A stretch of 64,000 nucleotides of DNA, from positions 62,001-126,000 of the forward strand of contig NZ_JADBGG010000006.1 of NCBI RefSeq assembly GCF_014873765.1, in the 5' to 3' direction. The notes beneath the pieces are model-generated. The model did no database searches, was not told where the DNA came from, and was given only the letters and a program-made list of their open reading frames with translations. The stretch is from Desulfomicrobium macestii (lineage in GTDB: Bacteria > Desulfobacterota > Desulfovibrionia > Desulfovibrionales > Desulfomicrobiaceae). Positions 33,589-41,620 of this stretch are shown in pieces. The translations under genes were made by a program, and so were the position numbers. Position 1 is the stretch's first letter, and each line of letters opens with the position of its first letter.

Positions 33589-35925
33589 ATGCTGTCCCTC
33601 TTCATTCTCCTGTTCATAGTCCTCGCCGCCTTGGTCCTCTTCATCGGCGGCTGGCTGCCTGCCGATGTGGTCGGGATCATGGTCCTCGCCGCCCTGGCCC
33701 TGACCGGCCTGGTCTCCCCGGAAGAGGCCGTGGCCGGATTCAGCAGCCCCGCGGTCATCACCGTGCTGGCCATGTTCGTCCTTTCGGCCGGTCTGACCCG
33801 CACGGGCGTGGCCTACCGCATCGGCCAGCCCCTGCAACACTTCGCGCGCAAGGGCGAAGCCGTGCTGATCGTGGTGCTCATGACTGCGGCCGGGCTCCTT
33901 TCGGCCCTCATCAACACCACCACCGTGGCCGTCATCCTGCTGCCCGCGACCATGGACCTGGCCCGCCGCAGCGGCCTGCCACCGGCGCGCCTGCTCATGC
34001 CCATGGCGCTCGGTTGCCTGCTCGGCGGACCCTTCACGGGCATCTCAACGCCTCCCAACATCCTGGCCACCAACGCCCTGCGCGCCGCCGGACTGACGCC
34101 CTTCAAGATTTTCGATTTCACGCCGATCACCGGCGCTCTGGTCGTGGCCGGCATCGCCTTCGTGGTCCTGCTCGGCAAGCGCCTGCTGCCCAAGGGCGCT
34201 GCGTCGGGAGATCAAAAAAAAGGCATCGAGTCCGCCTACGAGATCGGATCGCACATCTTCACCATCGAACTTCCCTCGACATCGCCACTGGTGGGCCGCA
34301 GCCTGACCGAAAGCCGCCTGGGCTCAGCCCTGTACCTGACCGTGGTCGGCCTGCAACGCGCCGGTGAACTGATTCTCTCCCCCCGGGCGCAGGAGACATT
34401 GCGCGCCAATGATATCGTCATCGTCCACGGCCAGTCGGATCAGGTCAGCCATTTTCGCGGCAGCAGACATCTGCGGGTCGAGCAGCCCGGACCCGAGACC
34501 GACGAAATCATCCGGCGCCTGGGCACGGCCTCGGTCCGCATCGGTAAGGGGTCGCCGCTCATCGGCCGTACCCTGGCCGAGAGCGGGCTGCGCCGGGATC
34601 ACCGCGTGCATGTGCTGGCGCTGGGTTCCCCCACAGGCGAATGCCTGCGCGAAGTCCGCCGCCATCGTTTCGAGGAGGGGGACGGCCTCGTGCTCCAGGG
34701 CGAACACAAGACCCTTGAAGCCCTGGCGGACACCAGCCTCGTCGAACTCGTGGCACCGCTGACGGAAGGACCGGCCGATGCGTCGGTTTGCGAACTGCTC
34801 AGCCTCTGTTCCGTGAGGGTGCCGGAAGGATCGGTGCTGGCCGGACGCAACCTGGTGGAAAGCCGCCTGGGCAATGCCTTCGGCCTGACTGTGGTGGGCC
34901 TGGTTCGGGAAGGGAATGTGACCTGCCTGCCCGCCCCGGAAGAAACGGTCCAGCCCGGCGACCTGCTCGTGGTCCAGGGTCTGGCGCGGGACATCGACGT
35001 GTTCGAGGGCCTGCAGGAGCTTGAAATTTCGGAGCAATCGTCGCGACTGGCAGCCGAACTGGAATCCCAGCAGATCGGCATGACCGAGGTGCTGCTCTCG
35101 CCCCGCACTACCCTGGCCGGAAAAACCCTGAACGATCTGCTCTTCCGCGACCATTACGGGCTGAGCGTTCTGGCCGTGCTGCGCAAGGGCCGGGCCTGCC
35201 GCTCGGGCCTGCAGGACATGCCCCTGCAGTTCGGCGATGCGCTGCTGGTGTACGGACCGCGACAGAACCTGGAGGCCGTGGCCCGCGACCACGACTTCCT
35301 GGTGCTGGACCAGGAAGCGGCCCAAGCCCCGCGCCTGCACAAGGCCCCCCTGGCCGCCCTGATCATGGCGACCGTGCTCCTGAGCGCCATCCTGGGTTTC
35401 GTGCCCATCGCCATCGCGGCCCTGGCCGGAATGGCGGCCATGGTCGTTGTCGGATGCCTGACCATGGAGGAGGCCTATCACTCCATCGAATGGAAGGTGA
35501 TCTTTCTCATCGCCGGCATGCTCCCTCTTGGCTTGGCCATCGAAAACACCGGGGCGGCGCGGATGGGGGCGGAGGCGCTCATCGGCATGGTGGGCGACCT
35601 TGGTCCGCGCTGGGTGGTGGCCGCGCTGTTCGGAGTGACGGTGCTCGGCACGCAGGTCATCCCCACGGCGGCTCTCGTGGTGCTCATGGCGCCCGTGGCC
35701 CTGGGCGCAGCCACGGCGCTCGGCATTTCGCCGCAACTCTTGATGATGACCATAGCCATGGCCGCTTCGGCGAGTTTCGCGAGCCCTCTTTCACACCCGG
35801 CGCATCTCTTGGTCATGGGGCCCGGAGGCTACAAATTCATGGATTACGTCAAGGTCGGCGCGCCCTTGACTCTCGTGGTCATGGCCGTGTCGGTCTGGCT
35901 GCTGCCCATCCTGTGGCCGGCGTGA
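33589..35925 (+). CDS. SLC13-type permease with multiple TrkA-C (RCK_C) domains
   Basis: A 778-residue membrane protein. Residues ~1-200 and ~590-778 are the two halves of an SLC13/ArsB-like permease (FSSPAVITVLAMFVLSAGL, LINTTTVAVILLPATM; second half IEWKVIFLIAGMLPLGLA and GTQVIPTAALVVLMAP). Between them lie four regulatory RCK_C domains, each with a GRxLxESxLG entry (for example VGRSLTESRLGS, AGRNLVESRLGN). Substrates of relatives include sulfate and dicarboxylates. The start is uncertain: an ATG at 33481 would add a 36-residue tail without domain character, and neither start has a well-placed Shine-Dalgarno site. Confidence 0.88.
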   Translation: MLSLFILLFIVLAALVLFIGGWLPADVVGIMVLAALALTGLVSPEEAVAGFSSPAVITVLAMFVLSAGLTRTGVAYRIGQPLQHFARKGEAVLIVVLMTAAGLLSALINTTTVAVILLPATMDLARRSGLPPARLLMPMALGCLLGGPFTGISTPPNILATNALRAAGLTPFKIFDFTPITGALVVAGIAFVVLLGKRLLPKGAASGDQKKGIESAYEIGSHIFTIELPSTSPLVGRSLTESRLGSALYLTVVGLQRAGELILSPRAQETLRANDIVIVHGQSDQVSHFRGSRHLRVEQPGPETDEIIRRLGTASVRIGKGSPLIGRTLAESGLRRDHRVHVLALGSPTGECLREVRRHRFEEGDGLVLQGEHKTLEALADTSLVELVAPLTEGPADASVCELLSLCSVRVPEGSVLAGRNLVESRLGNAFGLTVVGLVREGNVTCLPAPEETVQPGDLLVVQGLARDIDVFEGLQELEISEQSSRLAAELESQQIGMTEVLLSPRTTLAGKTLNDLLFRDHYGLSVLAVLRKGRACRSGLQDMPLQFGDALLVYGPRQNLEAVARDHDFLVLDQEAAQAPRLHKAPLAALIMATVLLSAILGFVPIAIAALAGMAAMVVVGCLTMEEAYHSIEWKVIFLIAGMLPLGLAIENTGAARMGAEALIGMVGDLGPRWVVAALFGVTVLGTQVIPTAALVVLMAPVALGAATALGISPQLLMMTIAMAASASFASPLSHPAHLLVMGPGGYKFMDYVKVGAPLTLVVMAVSVWLLPILWPA

Positions 35926-35977
35926 ACGAGCTTGCGCTGCCCCGATTTTCCGCAGTGTTTCGCCCAAAAATTCCGGC

Positions 35978-36005
35978 TTGACGATTCCAGGGGGCTGTCT
36001 ATATC
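35978..36005 (+). promoter_or_regulatory. Sigma-70 promoter of the riboswitch leader
   Basis: TTGACG at 35978-35983 and TATATC at 36000-36005 are 16 bases apart, placing the transcript start about 36012, just before the riboswitch P1 stem. Confidence 0.6.
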
Positions 36006-36015
36006 TTTCTTTTTT

Positions 36016-36108
36016 TGAAGGGGAGTAGCTCCTCAAGACAAGGTCAACATCACTGGCGCGAAAGCGCTTGGCCTTGTCGTCGGATCCCACCGATGAGCAA
36101 GACCTTCA
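36016..36108 (+). promoter_or_regulatory. yybP-ykoY (Mn2+) riboswitch
   Basis: The aptamer opens with TGAAGGGGAGTAGCT, containing the hallmark GGGGAGTAG, and closes with CACCGATGAGCAAGACCTTC, the second conserved segment. P1 is formed by TGAAGG (36016-36021) and CCTTCA (36103-36108). The motif class binds Mn2+ and is typically found before TerC/Alx and other metal exporters, as here. Its 3' P1 strand is also the start of the terminator stem, so ligand binding should favour read-through and expression of the TerC gene. Confidence 0.85.
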
Positions 36109-36141
36109 GCACGACAAACCGTGCTGGAGGTCTTTTTTTTT
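36100..36141 (+). terminator. Terminator in the riboswitch expression platform
   Basis: A 14-bp stem, AGACCTTCAGCACG with CGTGCTGGAGGTCT (one G-U pair), closes an ACAAAC loop and runs into nine T. Its 5' arm contains the whole 3' strand of riboswitch P1, so the two structures exclude each other. Confidence 0.9.
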
Positions 36142-36169
36142 GGACCTCCGGCCAATCTTCGGAGGTTTC

Positions 36170-36292
36170 ATGAACAAAAATATATCCTCTCAAAATCCGG
36201 ACCGCCGGACAATGTCCAGCCCCGATCCACCCGTTCCTTGCCGCCGGACCCGAGGGTTGTCCCCGGGACAAGGCGATGCGTCGCAAGCCTGA
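36170..36292 (+). CDS. Possible 40-codon leader peptide between riboswitch and TerC gene
   Basis: GGAGG at 36161-36165 stands 4 bases before an ATG that opens a 40-codon frame (MNKNISSQNPDRRT...). The same GGAGG is the 3' arm of a 7-bp hairpin ACCTCCG/CGGAGGT (36144-36166), which could hide it. The peptide is proline- and arginine-rich and matches nothing I know. It may be chance. Confidence 0.25.
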   Translation: MNKNISSQNPDRRTMSSPDPPVPCRRTRGLSPGQGDASQA

Positions 36293-36373
36293 ACCTGTTT
36301 CAGATTTTCCACATGTAAAAACCCGTGGGGGCTTTGGTTGCCCCTGTCCGCATAACGGATTCTGGAGAAAGAA

Positions 36374-37387
36374 ATGAACACATTGCTTTTGTGGATCGGA
36401 TTTCATGTTTTCATCATTGCGCTGCTGCTTTTCGACCTTGGCGTGGTGCAGCGCAAGAACAGGGAGATGAGCGTCGGTACCGCCCTGTGGGTGAGTCTGG
36501 GCTATGTCGTCCTGGCGCTTCTTTTCGGGGCGGGAGTCTATTTCTTCAGAGGCCCTCAGGCCGGACTTGAATTTCTGACCGGATATTTCATCGAGAAGAG
36601 CCTGAGCGTGGACAACATCTTTGTCTTCCTGCTCATCTTTCTGCATTTCTCGGTGACCAAATCCAACCAGCGACGAATTCTCTTCTGGGGCATCCTGGGG
36701 GCGCTGGCCATGCGCGCCACGCTCATCATCGCCGGAGCCAGCGCCATCGCGACCTTTCACTGGCTGCTCTATGTCTTCGGCATCCTGCTCATCGCCTCGG
36801 GCATCAAGATGCTGGTCACCATCAACCAGGAACCGGACCTCTCGCGCAACCGCATCGCCCGGTTCATGCGCAGCCATTTCCGGGTCACCGAAGACTTCGA
36901 GGGCGACAGGTTCTGGGTCCGGCGCGACGGTCTTCTGTACATGACGCCCCTGTTCATGGTCCTGATCATCGTCGAGGTCTCGGACGTCATCTTCGCCATC
37001 GACTCCATCCCGGCCATCCTGGCCATCAGCAAGGACACGTTCATCGTCTATTCATCCAACGTGTTCGCCATTCTCGGGCTGCGGGCTCTGTATTTCGCCC
37101 TGGCCGGAGTGATTCACCGCTTCCACTACCTCAAGTACGGGCTGTCCTTCGTGCTTGTCCTGGTGGGCGCCAAGATGACCGTGAACACCTATTACGGGAC
37201 CAAGATCATCACCACCGAAATGGCGCTCCTGGCCACCGCGTGTCTCATCGGCGGCTCCATGCTCTACTCCATGTACCGCACCAGGGAACTGCCCGAATCC
37301 GAAAGGAAGAAATCCATGCGCTGGTGGATTCCGGGTACTCCGGCCCGCAAGGAGACCATCGAGGATCAAAAAACGGATGTGAACTGA
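36374..37387 (+). CDS. TerC/Alx-family integral membrane protein, probable manganese exporter
   Basis: A 337-residue protein with about nine TM segments and TerC signatures with membrane acidic residues (EKSLSVDNIFVFLLIF and VEVSDVIFAIDSIPAILAI). Alx-type members are controlled by manganese riboswitches and protect from excess Mn2+. GGAGAAAG precedes the ATG. The upstream riboswitch makes the same role likely here. Confidence 0.93.
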   Translation: MNTLLLWIGFHVFIIALLLFDLGVVQRKNREMSVGTALWVSLGYVVLALLFGAGVYFFRGPQAGLEFLTGYFIEKSLSVDNIFVFLLIFLHFSVTKSNQRRILFWGILGALAMRATLIIAGASAIATFHWLLYVFGILLIASGIKMLVTINQEPDLSRNRIARFMRSHFRVTEDFEGDRFWVRRDGLLYMTPLFMVLIIVEVSDVIFAIDSIPAILAISKDTFIVYSSNVFAILGLRALYFALAGVIHRFHYLKYGLSFVLVLVGAKMTVNTYYGTKIITTEMALLATACLIGGSMLYSMYRTRELPESERKKSMRWWIPGTPARKETIEDQKTDVN

Positions 37388-37393
37388 AAAACC

Positions 37394-37437
37394 GGACGCG
37401 CATCCTGAAAAGACGCATGGAAAAAGGATGCGCGTCC
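37394..37437. terminator. Inverted repeat between convergent genes, possible bidirectional terminator
   Basis: A perfect 12-bp inverted repeat, GGACGCGCATCC and GGATGCGCGTCC, has a 20-base spacer. It lies between the TerC stop and the stop of the convergent lipoprotein gene. No long T run follows on either side. Confidence 0.55.
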
Positions 37438-37462
37438 AATGATCGCAAAAAGACGCTCGCGC

Positions 37463-37819
37463 CTACTGCATCACCACCCAGCCATCGGGCCCCTTTACGA
37501 AACGCACCGTCGTCATCTCCTTGGAGCGCCCGGCAATCGGAACGGTCATGTCGACTTCGACGTCGCAGACAAAACCGGGCGCCTCCTTGGCCTGCGTGCA
37601 GCCGATCTTCTTCACGGCATGAAGCTCCGTCTTCCCCAGCGAATCGGTAAACGCCTTGCCCGCTCCGCCGAACAGTTTTCCGGCCTCGTCGAGGCTTTGA
37701 GCGGTCTTGGCCAAGTCCTTCTCGAAGGCGGCCCGGATGTCGGCCTCGGACGGCTCGCCGGAGCAGCCCACGGCAAAAAGCGACACGGCAAACAGGATTC
37801 CCGTCAACATGAATTTCAT
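37463..37819 (-). CDS. Small lipoprotein
   Basis: A 118-residue protein with a signal peptide and lipobox FAVGC (Cys19), so it is anchored by lipid in the inner or outer membrane. The mature part has a helical half (EADIRAAFEKDLAKTAQSL) and a strand half with two cysteines (KKIGCTQAK, GFVCDVEVDM) that could form a disulfide. It resembles small DUF4878/lumazine-like lipoproteins in pattern but I cannot name the family. Its ATG follows GGAGGGA. Confidence 0.8.
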   Translation of the reverse strand: MKFMLTGILFAVSLFAVGCSGEPSEADIRAAFEKDLAKTAQSLDEAGKLFGGAGKAFTDSLGKTELHAVKKIGCTQAKEAPGFVCDVEVDMTVPIAGRSKEMTTVRFVKGPDGWVVMQ

Positions 37820-37899
37820 TTTATCCCTCCAGTGGTTACTGATACAGCGATACCTTGATCATCTCGCAGGCGAATACTGGCTTTAAACGGGGCGGTTGT

Positions 37900-38183
37900 C
37901 CAATTTCCTCCTTCTCGTTCGGTGGCCCCGGAGACACCCGCGCGATCGGGACATGCATGTCCACCTGCCGCAACGGCGACATTCTCCCCAAGAACCGTTG
38001 ACTTCCACGCCGCCCTATGCTCAAGGTTCCGCTCCCGGGCGCGCCTGCCTGGGCGGACCACGCGGCATGCCGTTAACGAAAGCCGGAACATGCGCAAGGC
38101 CCGGCTGTTTTTCAAGGGTGCGCCCCGAAAACAGAATTCCCGACGACTCAAGGCTCCGGCCACGCAAGGCCTGAGCCTTTTTC
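37900..38183 (+). ncRNA. Candidate structured non-coding RNA ending at a Rho-independent terminator
   Basis: The 488-base gap 37820-38307 holds no convincing gene. Its right part ends with a terminator hairpin on the plus strand (AAGGCTC at 38150-38156 with GAGCCTT at 38173-38179, inner GGCC/GGCC, then TTTTT) although no plus-strand gene lies upstream. Between ~37917 and ~38135 several segments pair in nested order (GTTCGG/CCCGAAAAC, CACCC/GGGTG, CGGG/CCCG, GCATGTCC/GGAACATGC, TGCCGC/GCGGCA), giving one long imperfect hairpin of the kind seen in 6S RNA. GC-rich DNA pairs easily by chance, so identity and ends are uncertain. Confidence 0.35.
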
Positions 38184-38196
38184 GTTGTGCACCGCA

Positions 38197-38225
38197 TTGA
38201 CATCACGGGGACTGGTTACTAAGTT
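38197..38225 (+). promoter_or_regulatory. Candidate promoter of the NIF3 gene
   Basis: A perfect TTGACA (38197-38202) is 17 bases from TAAGTT (38220-38225). It lies just after the terminator described above and about 80 bases before the NIF3 start. Confidence 0.5.
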
Positions 38226-38307
38226 TTCAACTTTCCCTGTCCACCGGACGTGCCTATCGGGCCTGTCGGCTGGACGGCACAACGACCCGGATTTCCTACG
38301 GAGTTCC

Positions 38308-39267
38308 ATGCATCCCTCGACCCTGATCTCGCGCATCGAAACCACGGCCCCGCTCCAGCTGGCGGCGTCATGGGACAAATGCGGCGTGCAGATCGCCTCT
38401 GCCGCCTCCGAAATCAGGACCGTGTGCGTGACCCTGGACCCCAGTGTCGAGACGGTGCGCCGGGCGGTGGAGCATGAGGCGGATTTTCTGCTCTGTCACC
38501 ACCCGCTGAGCCTCGCGCCCAGGCTGCCGAGCCGCCTCGATGACTTCCACGAGGTGCTGAGCCTGAGCCTCAAGAACTCCATGTGGCTCTACAGCGCGCA
38601 CACCTCTCTGGACGCCAATCCGCATGGTCCGGTCAATTGGCTGGGGCAGGCCCTCAAGATGCAGGACATGCGCATCCTCGAGGTGACCCGCCGCGAAACG
38701 CCGAGCCTGCTGCGCCTGGCCGATTCGGCCATGCAGGAAAGAGTCCGGGATTTTGCAGACTCCGTCACCCGCCGAGATGGACAAATGGAGGAATACCTCC
38801 TCTGGCCGGAAGAAAGCGCCGCGTTCAAGGCCAGCCTCGATGCCGGGACGCCCTTGCAGGAGCTGGCCCTTGCCGCGCCGATCCGTGAATACGGTTTCGG
38901 ATGCATCGGAACGCTGCCCAAGGCCCTGGGCTGGGATGAATTTTCAGCGCGGCTTACCGCCCTCGGGCTGCCTCTGTCGCGCATGGTGGGACAGGCGCCG
39001 GAAACCGTCACCCGGGTGGCCTATTGTCCCGGATCTGGAGCCGACCTTGGACCGGCCGCCTTCGCTAAAGGCGCGGACGTCTACCTGACCGGCGACGTCA
39101 AATACCATCAGGCCCAGGCCGTGCAGGATATCGGCCTGACCATCGACGTCGGTCATTTTTGCCTTGAAGAAACCATGATGCGCACCTGGAGCCGGAGCCT
39201 GGACCGCGAACTGTCCCCCGAGGGAGTCCGGGTCATCTTTCTGCAGGGGCGCGATCCCTTTGCCTGA
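38308..39267 (+). CDS. NIF3/YqfO-family dinuclear metal-centre protein
   Basis: A 319-residue NIF3-family protein. Metal-binding motifs are visible: LLCHHPLSL (HH pair, residues ~65), SAHTSLDANP (~100), and at the C-terminus GDVKYHQAQ and DVGHFCLEE. The family includes a GTP cyclohydrolase IB-like fold, but the physiological role is unsettled. The start at 38308 (MHPSTLISRIE) follows CGGAG. The next gene, a zinc-ribbon coiled-coil protein, is a very common neighbour of this family. Confidence 0.9.
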   Translation: MHPSTLISRIETTAPLQLAASWDKCGVQIASAASEIRTVCVTLDPSVETVRRAVEHEADFLLCHHPLSLAPRLPSRLDDFHEVLSLSLKNSMWLYSAHTSLDANPHGPVNWLGQALKMQDMRILEVTRRETPSLLRLADSAMQERVRDFADSVTRRDGQMEEYLLWPEESAAFKASLDAGTPLQELALAAPIREYGFGCIGTLPKALGWDEFSARLTALGLPLSRMVGQAPETVTRVAYCPGSGADLGPAAFAKGADVYLTGDVKYHQAQAVQDIGLTIDVGHFCLEETMMRTWSRSLDRELSPEGVRVIFLQGRDPFA

Positions 39268-39321
39268 ATCTTCCCGGGAAGAACCCCGGAAAATTGATAC
39301 GCTTTTGAGGAGGATGCTACC

Positions 39322-40053
39322 TTGAGTATTTATATGGAACAGATCGAGCAGCTGGTCGTGCTGCAGAAAGTGGATTCGGAGATGATCACCCTGGAGCGCA
39401 TCCTCGAAGACGCGCCCAAGCAGCTGCGGAGCCTGCAGGAAAAACAGGCCTACCTCAAGCAGCAGCAGGACGTGATCCAGGAAAAGGTCGACGTGCTGAT
39501 GGAGCAGAAGAGCCGCCTTGAGGGTGAGATCGAAAACGACACCCAGAAGGTCAAGAAGAGCAAGAACAAGCTCATGATGGTCGAGAACACCAAGGAATAT
39601 CACGCCATGATGCGTGAGATGGACACCATGGAGAAGATGAACCGTTCCCGCGAGGAAGAGCGGGCCAATCTTCTTGCGGACCTTTCCGACCTCGAAGGTC
39701 GCAAGGAAGCCCTGCAGGGTGACATCGACAGCCTTGAAGAGACCATCACCGCCCAGCAGTCCACCCTGGATCAGGAACTGGCCGAGAAGCGCGCCCGCAT
39801 CGAAATCCTGGAGAAGGAAAAGCGGAAGGCCTCCGAGGCTGTTCCCGCGCCCATTCTGACCCGCTACAATTTCATCCGCGACCGCATCCCGAATCCCGTC
39901 ATCGTTCCGGTCAGCGAGGGCGTATGTCAGGGCTGCCATGTCGTCATCCCGCCCCAGGCTTTCATCGACCTGCAGAAGGGCGAGCAGATCCTGAGCTGTC
40001 CCAACTGCCTGCGTATCATTTTCTGGGAGCGTCATTTCTCGGGCAATGATTGA
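39322..40053 (+). CDS. Coiled-coil protein with C-terminal C4 zinc ribbon
   Basis: A 243-residue protein. Residues ~10-170 form a long coiled coil (for example EKQAYLKQQQDVIQEKVDVL); the end is a zinc ribbon with CQGC and CPNC pairs. The start is TTG at 39322: GAGGAGG is 8 bases upstream, whereas the first ATG (39334) is too far. The family (CT398-like, YbfK/COG1579) probably acts in nucleic-acid or flagellar/secretion contexts; not settled. The stop lies about 10 bases before the RNase P RNA. Confidence 0.9.
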   Translation: MSIYMEQIEQLVVLQKVDSEMITLERILEDAPKQLRSLQEKQAYLKQQQDVIQEKVDVLMEQKSRLEGEIENDTQKVKKSKNKLMMVENTKEYHAMMREMDTMEKMNRSREEERANLLADLSDLEGRKEALQGDIDSLEETITAQQSTLDQELAEKRARIEILEKEKRKASEAVPAPILTRYNFIRDRIPNPVIVPVSEGVCQGCHVVIPPQAFIDLQKGEQILSCPNCLRIIFWERHFSGND

Positions 40054-40062
40054 TTTATTTTT

Positions 40063-40420
40063 GCGGAGCCGGACAGGCTGTCGCTGCCGGCCGCAAGGCC
40101 GGGAGAGGAAAGTCCGGACACCACAGGGCAGGATGCTGGATAACGTCCAGCGGGGGCGACCCCGGGACAGTGCCACAGAAACAAACCGCCCGGGCTTCAT
40201 GCCCGGGTAAGGGTGAAAAGGTGGGGTAAGAGCCCACCAGTTGTCGCGGTGACGCGGCAAGCTAGGTAAACCCCATCCGGTGCAAGACCAAATAGGAAGG
40301 TGACCGGCCCGGTCGCGACCCTTCGGGTAGGTTGCTGGAGACGGCGGGTAACCGCCGCCCTAGAGGAATGACAGCCGCCCGGCAACGGGCACAGAATCCG
40401 GCTTATCGTCCGGCTCCGTA
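40063..40420 (+). ncRNA. rnpB: RNase P RNA, bacterial type A
   Basis: The catalytic RNA of RNase P, which trims tRNA 5' ends. The outer P1 stem is CGGAGCCGGA at 40064 with TCCGGCTCCG at 40409-40418. Conserved core pieces are present in order: GAGGAAAGTCCGGAC (40104), ACAGAAAC, GGTAAGGGTGAAA, AGGTAAACCCC, GAGGAATGACAGCC and ACAGAATCCGGCTTA. Ends are placed from the P1 stem and could shift by a few bases. There is no separate terminator before ispDF other than TATTTTTG right after P1. Confidence 0.97.
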
Positions 40421-40429
40421 TTTTTGATA

Positions 40430-41620
40430 ATGACACACTCACTATGGACCATAATCCTGGCCGCGGGCCAGGGTTCGCGTCTGGCCGCCTCCACGGGCGG
40501 CACACGCAAACAGTTTCTGCACCATGAGGGACATCCCCTCTATTGGCGCAGCGTTCTGACCATGTCCGCAGTCCCTGAACTTGCGGGCGTGGTCCTCGTT
40601 TTTCCGCCCCGGGAACTGGAGCAGCGCTCCGCCGAACTGGAAAGCCTCAAAAACATCTCGGACCCCGGTGTCCGCATCCTGACCACCGGCGGCGGCGACA
40701 GACGCCAGGACTCCGTGCGCCTGGGCCTGGCAGCGCTGCCCCGGGATTGCACCCGTGTACTGGTGCACGACAGCGCGCGCCCCTTTTTCTCGCCCGCCCT
40801 GGTGCAGGCTCTGCTGGCCGGATTGACGGACGACGTCTGTGGAGTCATCCCCGCCATCCCCGTCACGGACACGATCAAGCAGGTCGAAAACGACCTTGTC
40901 CTGGCCACGCTCCCGCGCGAAACAATGCGCGCGGTCCAGACGCCGCAGCTCTTCCCGGCCGCCCTGCTGCGCCGGGTTCATGAACAGGCCTTGAACGAAG
41001 ACTGGACCGTCACGGACGACGCCAGCATGATCGAACGCGCCGGATACGGCGTCCGGATCGTGCCCGGTGAAACCGCCAATCTGAAGATCACAACCCCGGA
41101 GGACCTGCGCGTGCTTGCTACTCCCGCCCCCCTGCCCGTGCCCTGCACCGGATTCGGCTACGACGTGCACGCCTATGGCGGCAACCGGCCCATGGTGCTG
41201 GGCGGCATGCCCATCGCCGGGGCCCCCTTCGTCAAAGCCCACTCCGATGGCGACGTGCTCCTACACGCCCTCTGCGACGCCATCCTCGGATGCCTCGGCC
41301 TTGGGGATATCGGCGAACATTTCCCGGACAGCGACGATCGCTTCGAGAACATCTCCTCCGGCATCCTGCTCTCGGAGGTCATGGACAAGGCTCGCGCCCT
41401 GGGGCTTTGCATCACCCATGTCGATCTGACCGTCATCGCCCAGATCCCCCGCCTGGCTCCGCACAAGGAAGCCATCCGCGGCAACGTGGCGCGCCTGCTT
41501 GAGCTTTGCGACCAGCAGGTCAACGTCAAGGCGACCACGGAAGAGCACCTGGGTTTCACCGGCCGCAAGGAAGGGATCAAGGCCGTGGCCGTGGTCACCG
41601 CCACAAGGAAGCAGGCATGA
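40430..41620 (+). CDS. ispDF: Bifunctional IspD/IspF, isoprenoid (MEP pathway) enzyme
   Basis: A 396-residue fusion. Residues ~1-225 are IspD, 2-C-methyl-D-erythritol 4-phosphate cytidylyltransferase (IILAAGQGSRLA, GGDRRQDSVRLGL, VHDSARPF, IPVTDTIK); residues ~237-396 are IspF, the 2,4-cyclodiphosphate synthase (GFGYDVHAYG, HSDGDVLLHALCDAILG, zinc-binding DxHx, EEHLGFTGRKEG). Fused ispDF is common in Desulfovibrionales. The ATG at 40430 is only 10 bases after the RNase P RNA end and has no Shine-Dalgarno site. The stop overlaps gltX (ATGA). Confidence 0.95.
   Translation: MTHSLWTIILAAGQGSRLAASTGGTRKQFLHHEGHPLYWRSVLTMSAVPELAGVVLVFPPRELEQRSAELESLKNISDPGVRILTTGGGDRRQDSVRLGLAALPRDCTRVLVHDSARPFFSPALVQALLAGLTDDVCGVIPAIPVTDTIKQVENDLVLATLPRETMRAVQTPQLFPAALLRRVHEQALNEDWTVTDDASMIERAGYGVRIVPGETANLKITTPEDLRVLATPAPLPVPCTGFGYDVHAYGGNRPMVLGGMPIAGAPFVKAHSDGDVLLHALCDAILGCLGLGDIGEHFPDSDDRFENISSGILLSEVMDKARALGLCITHVDLTVIAQIPRLAPHKEAIRGNVARLLELCDQQVNVKATTEEHLGFTGRKEGIKAVAVVTATRKQA

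Larger units (their letters stand above)
35926..36373. other. Leader region of the TerC gene
   Basis: The 448-base gap is fully explained by a promoter, a riboswitch, its terminator and a short downstream leader, listed separately. The stretch 36300-36372 holds only the ribosome-binding site GGAGAAAG of the TerC gene. Confidence 0.8.

Noticed and set aside
34324-35736. 470-codon minus-strand frame inside the SLC13/RCK gene
   Set aside because: Antisense shadow; His/Gln-rich composition and no start signal.
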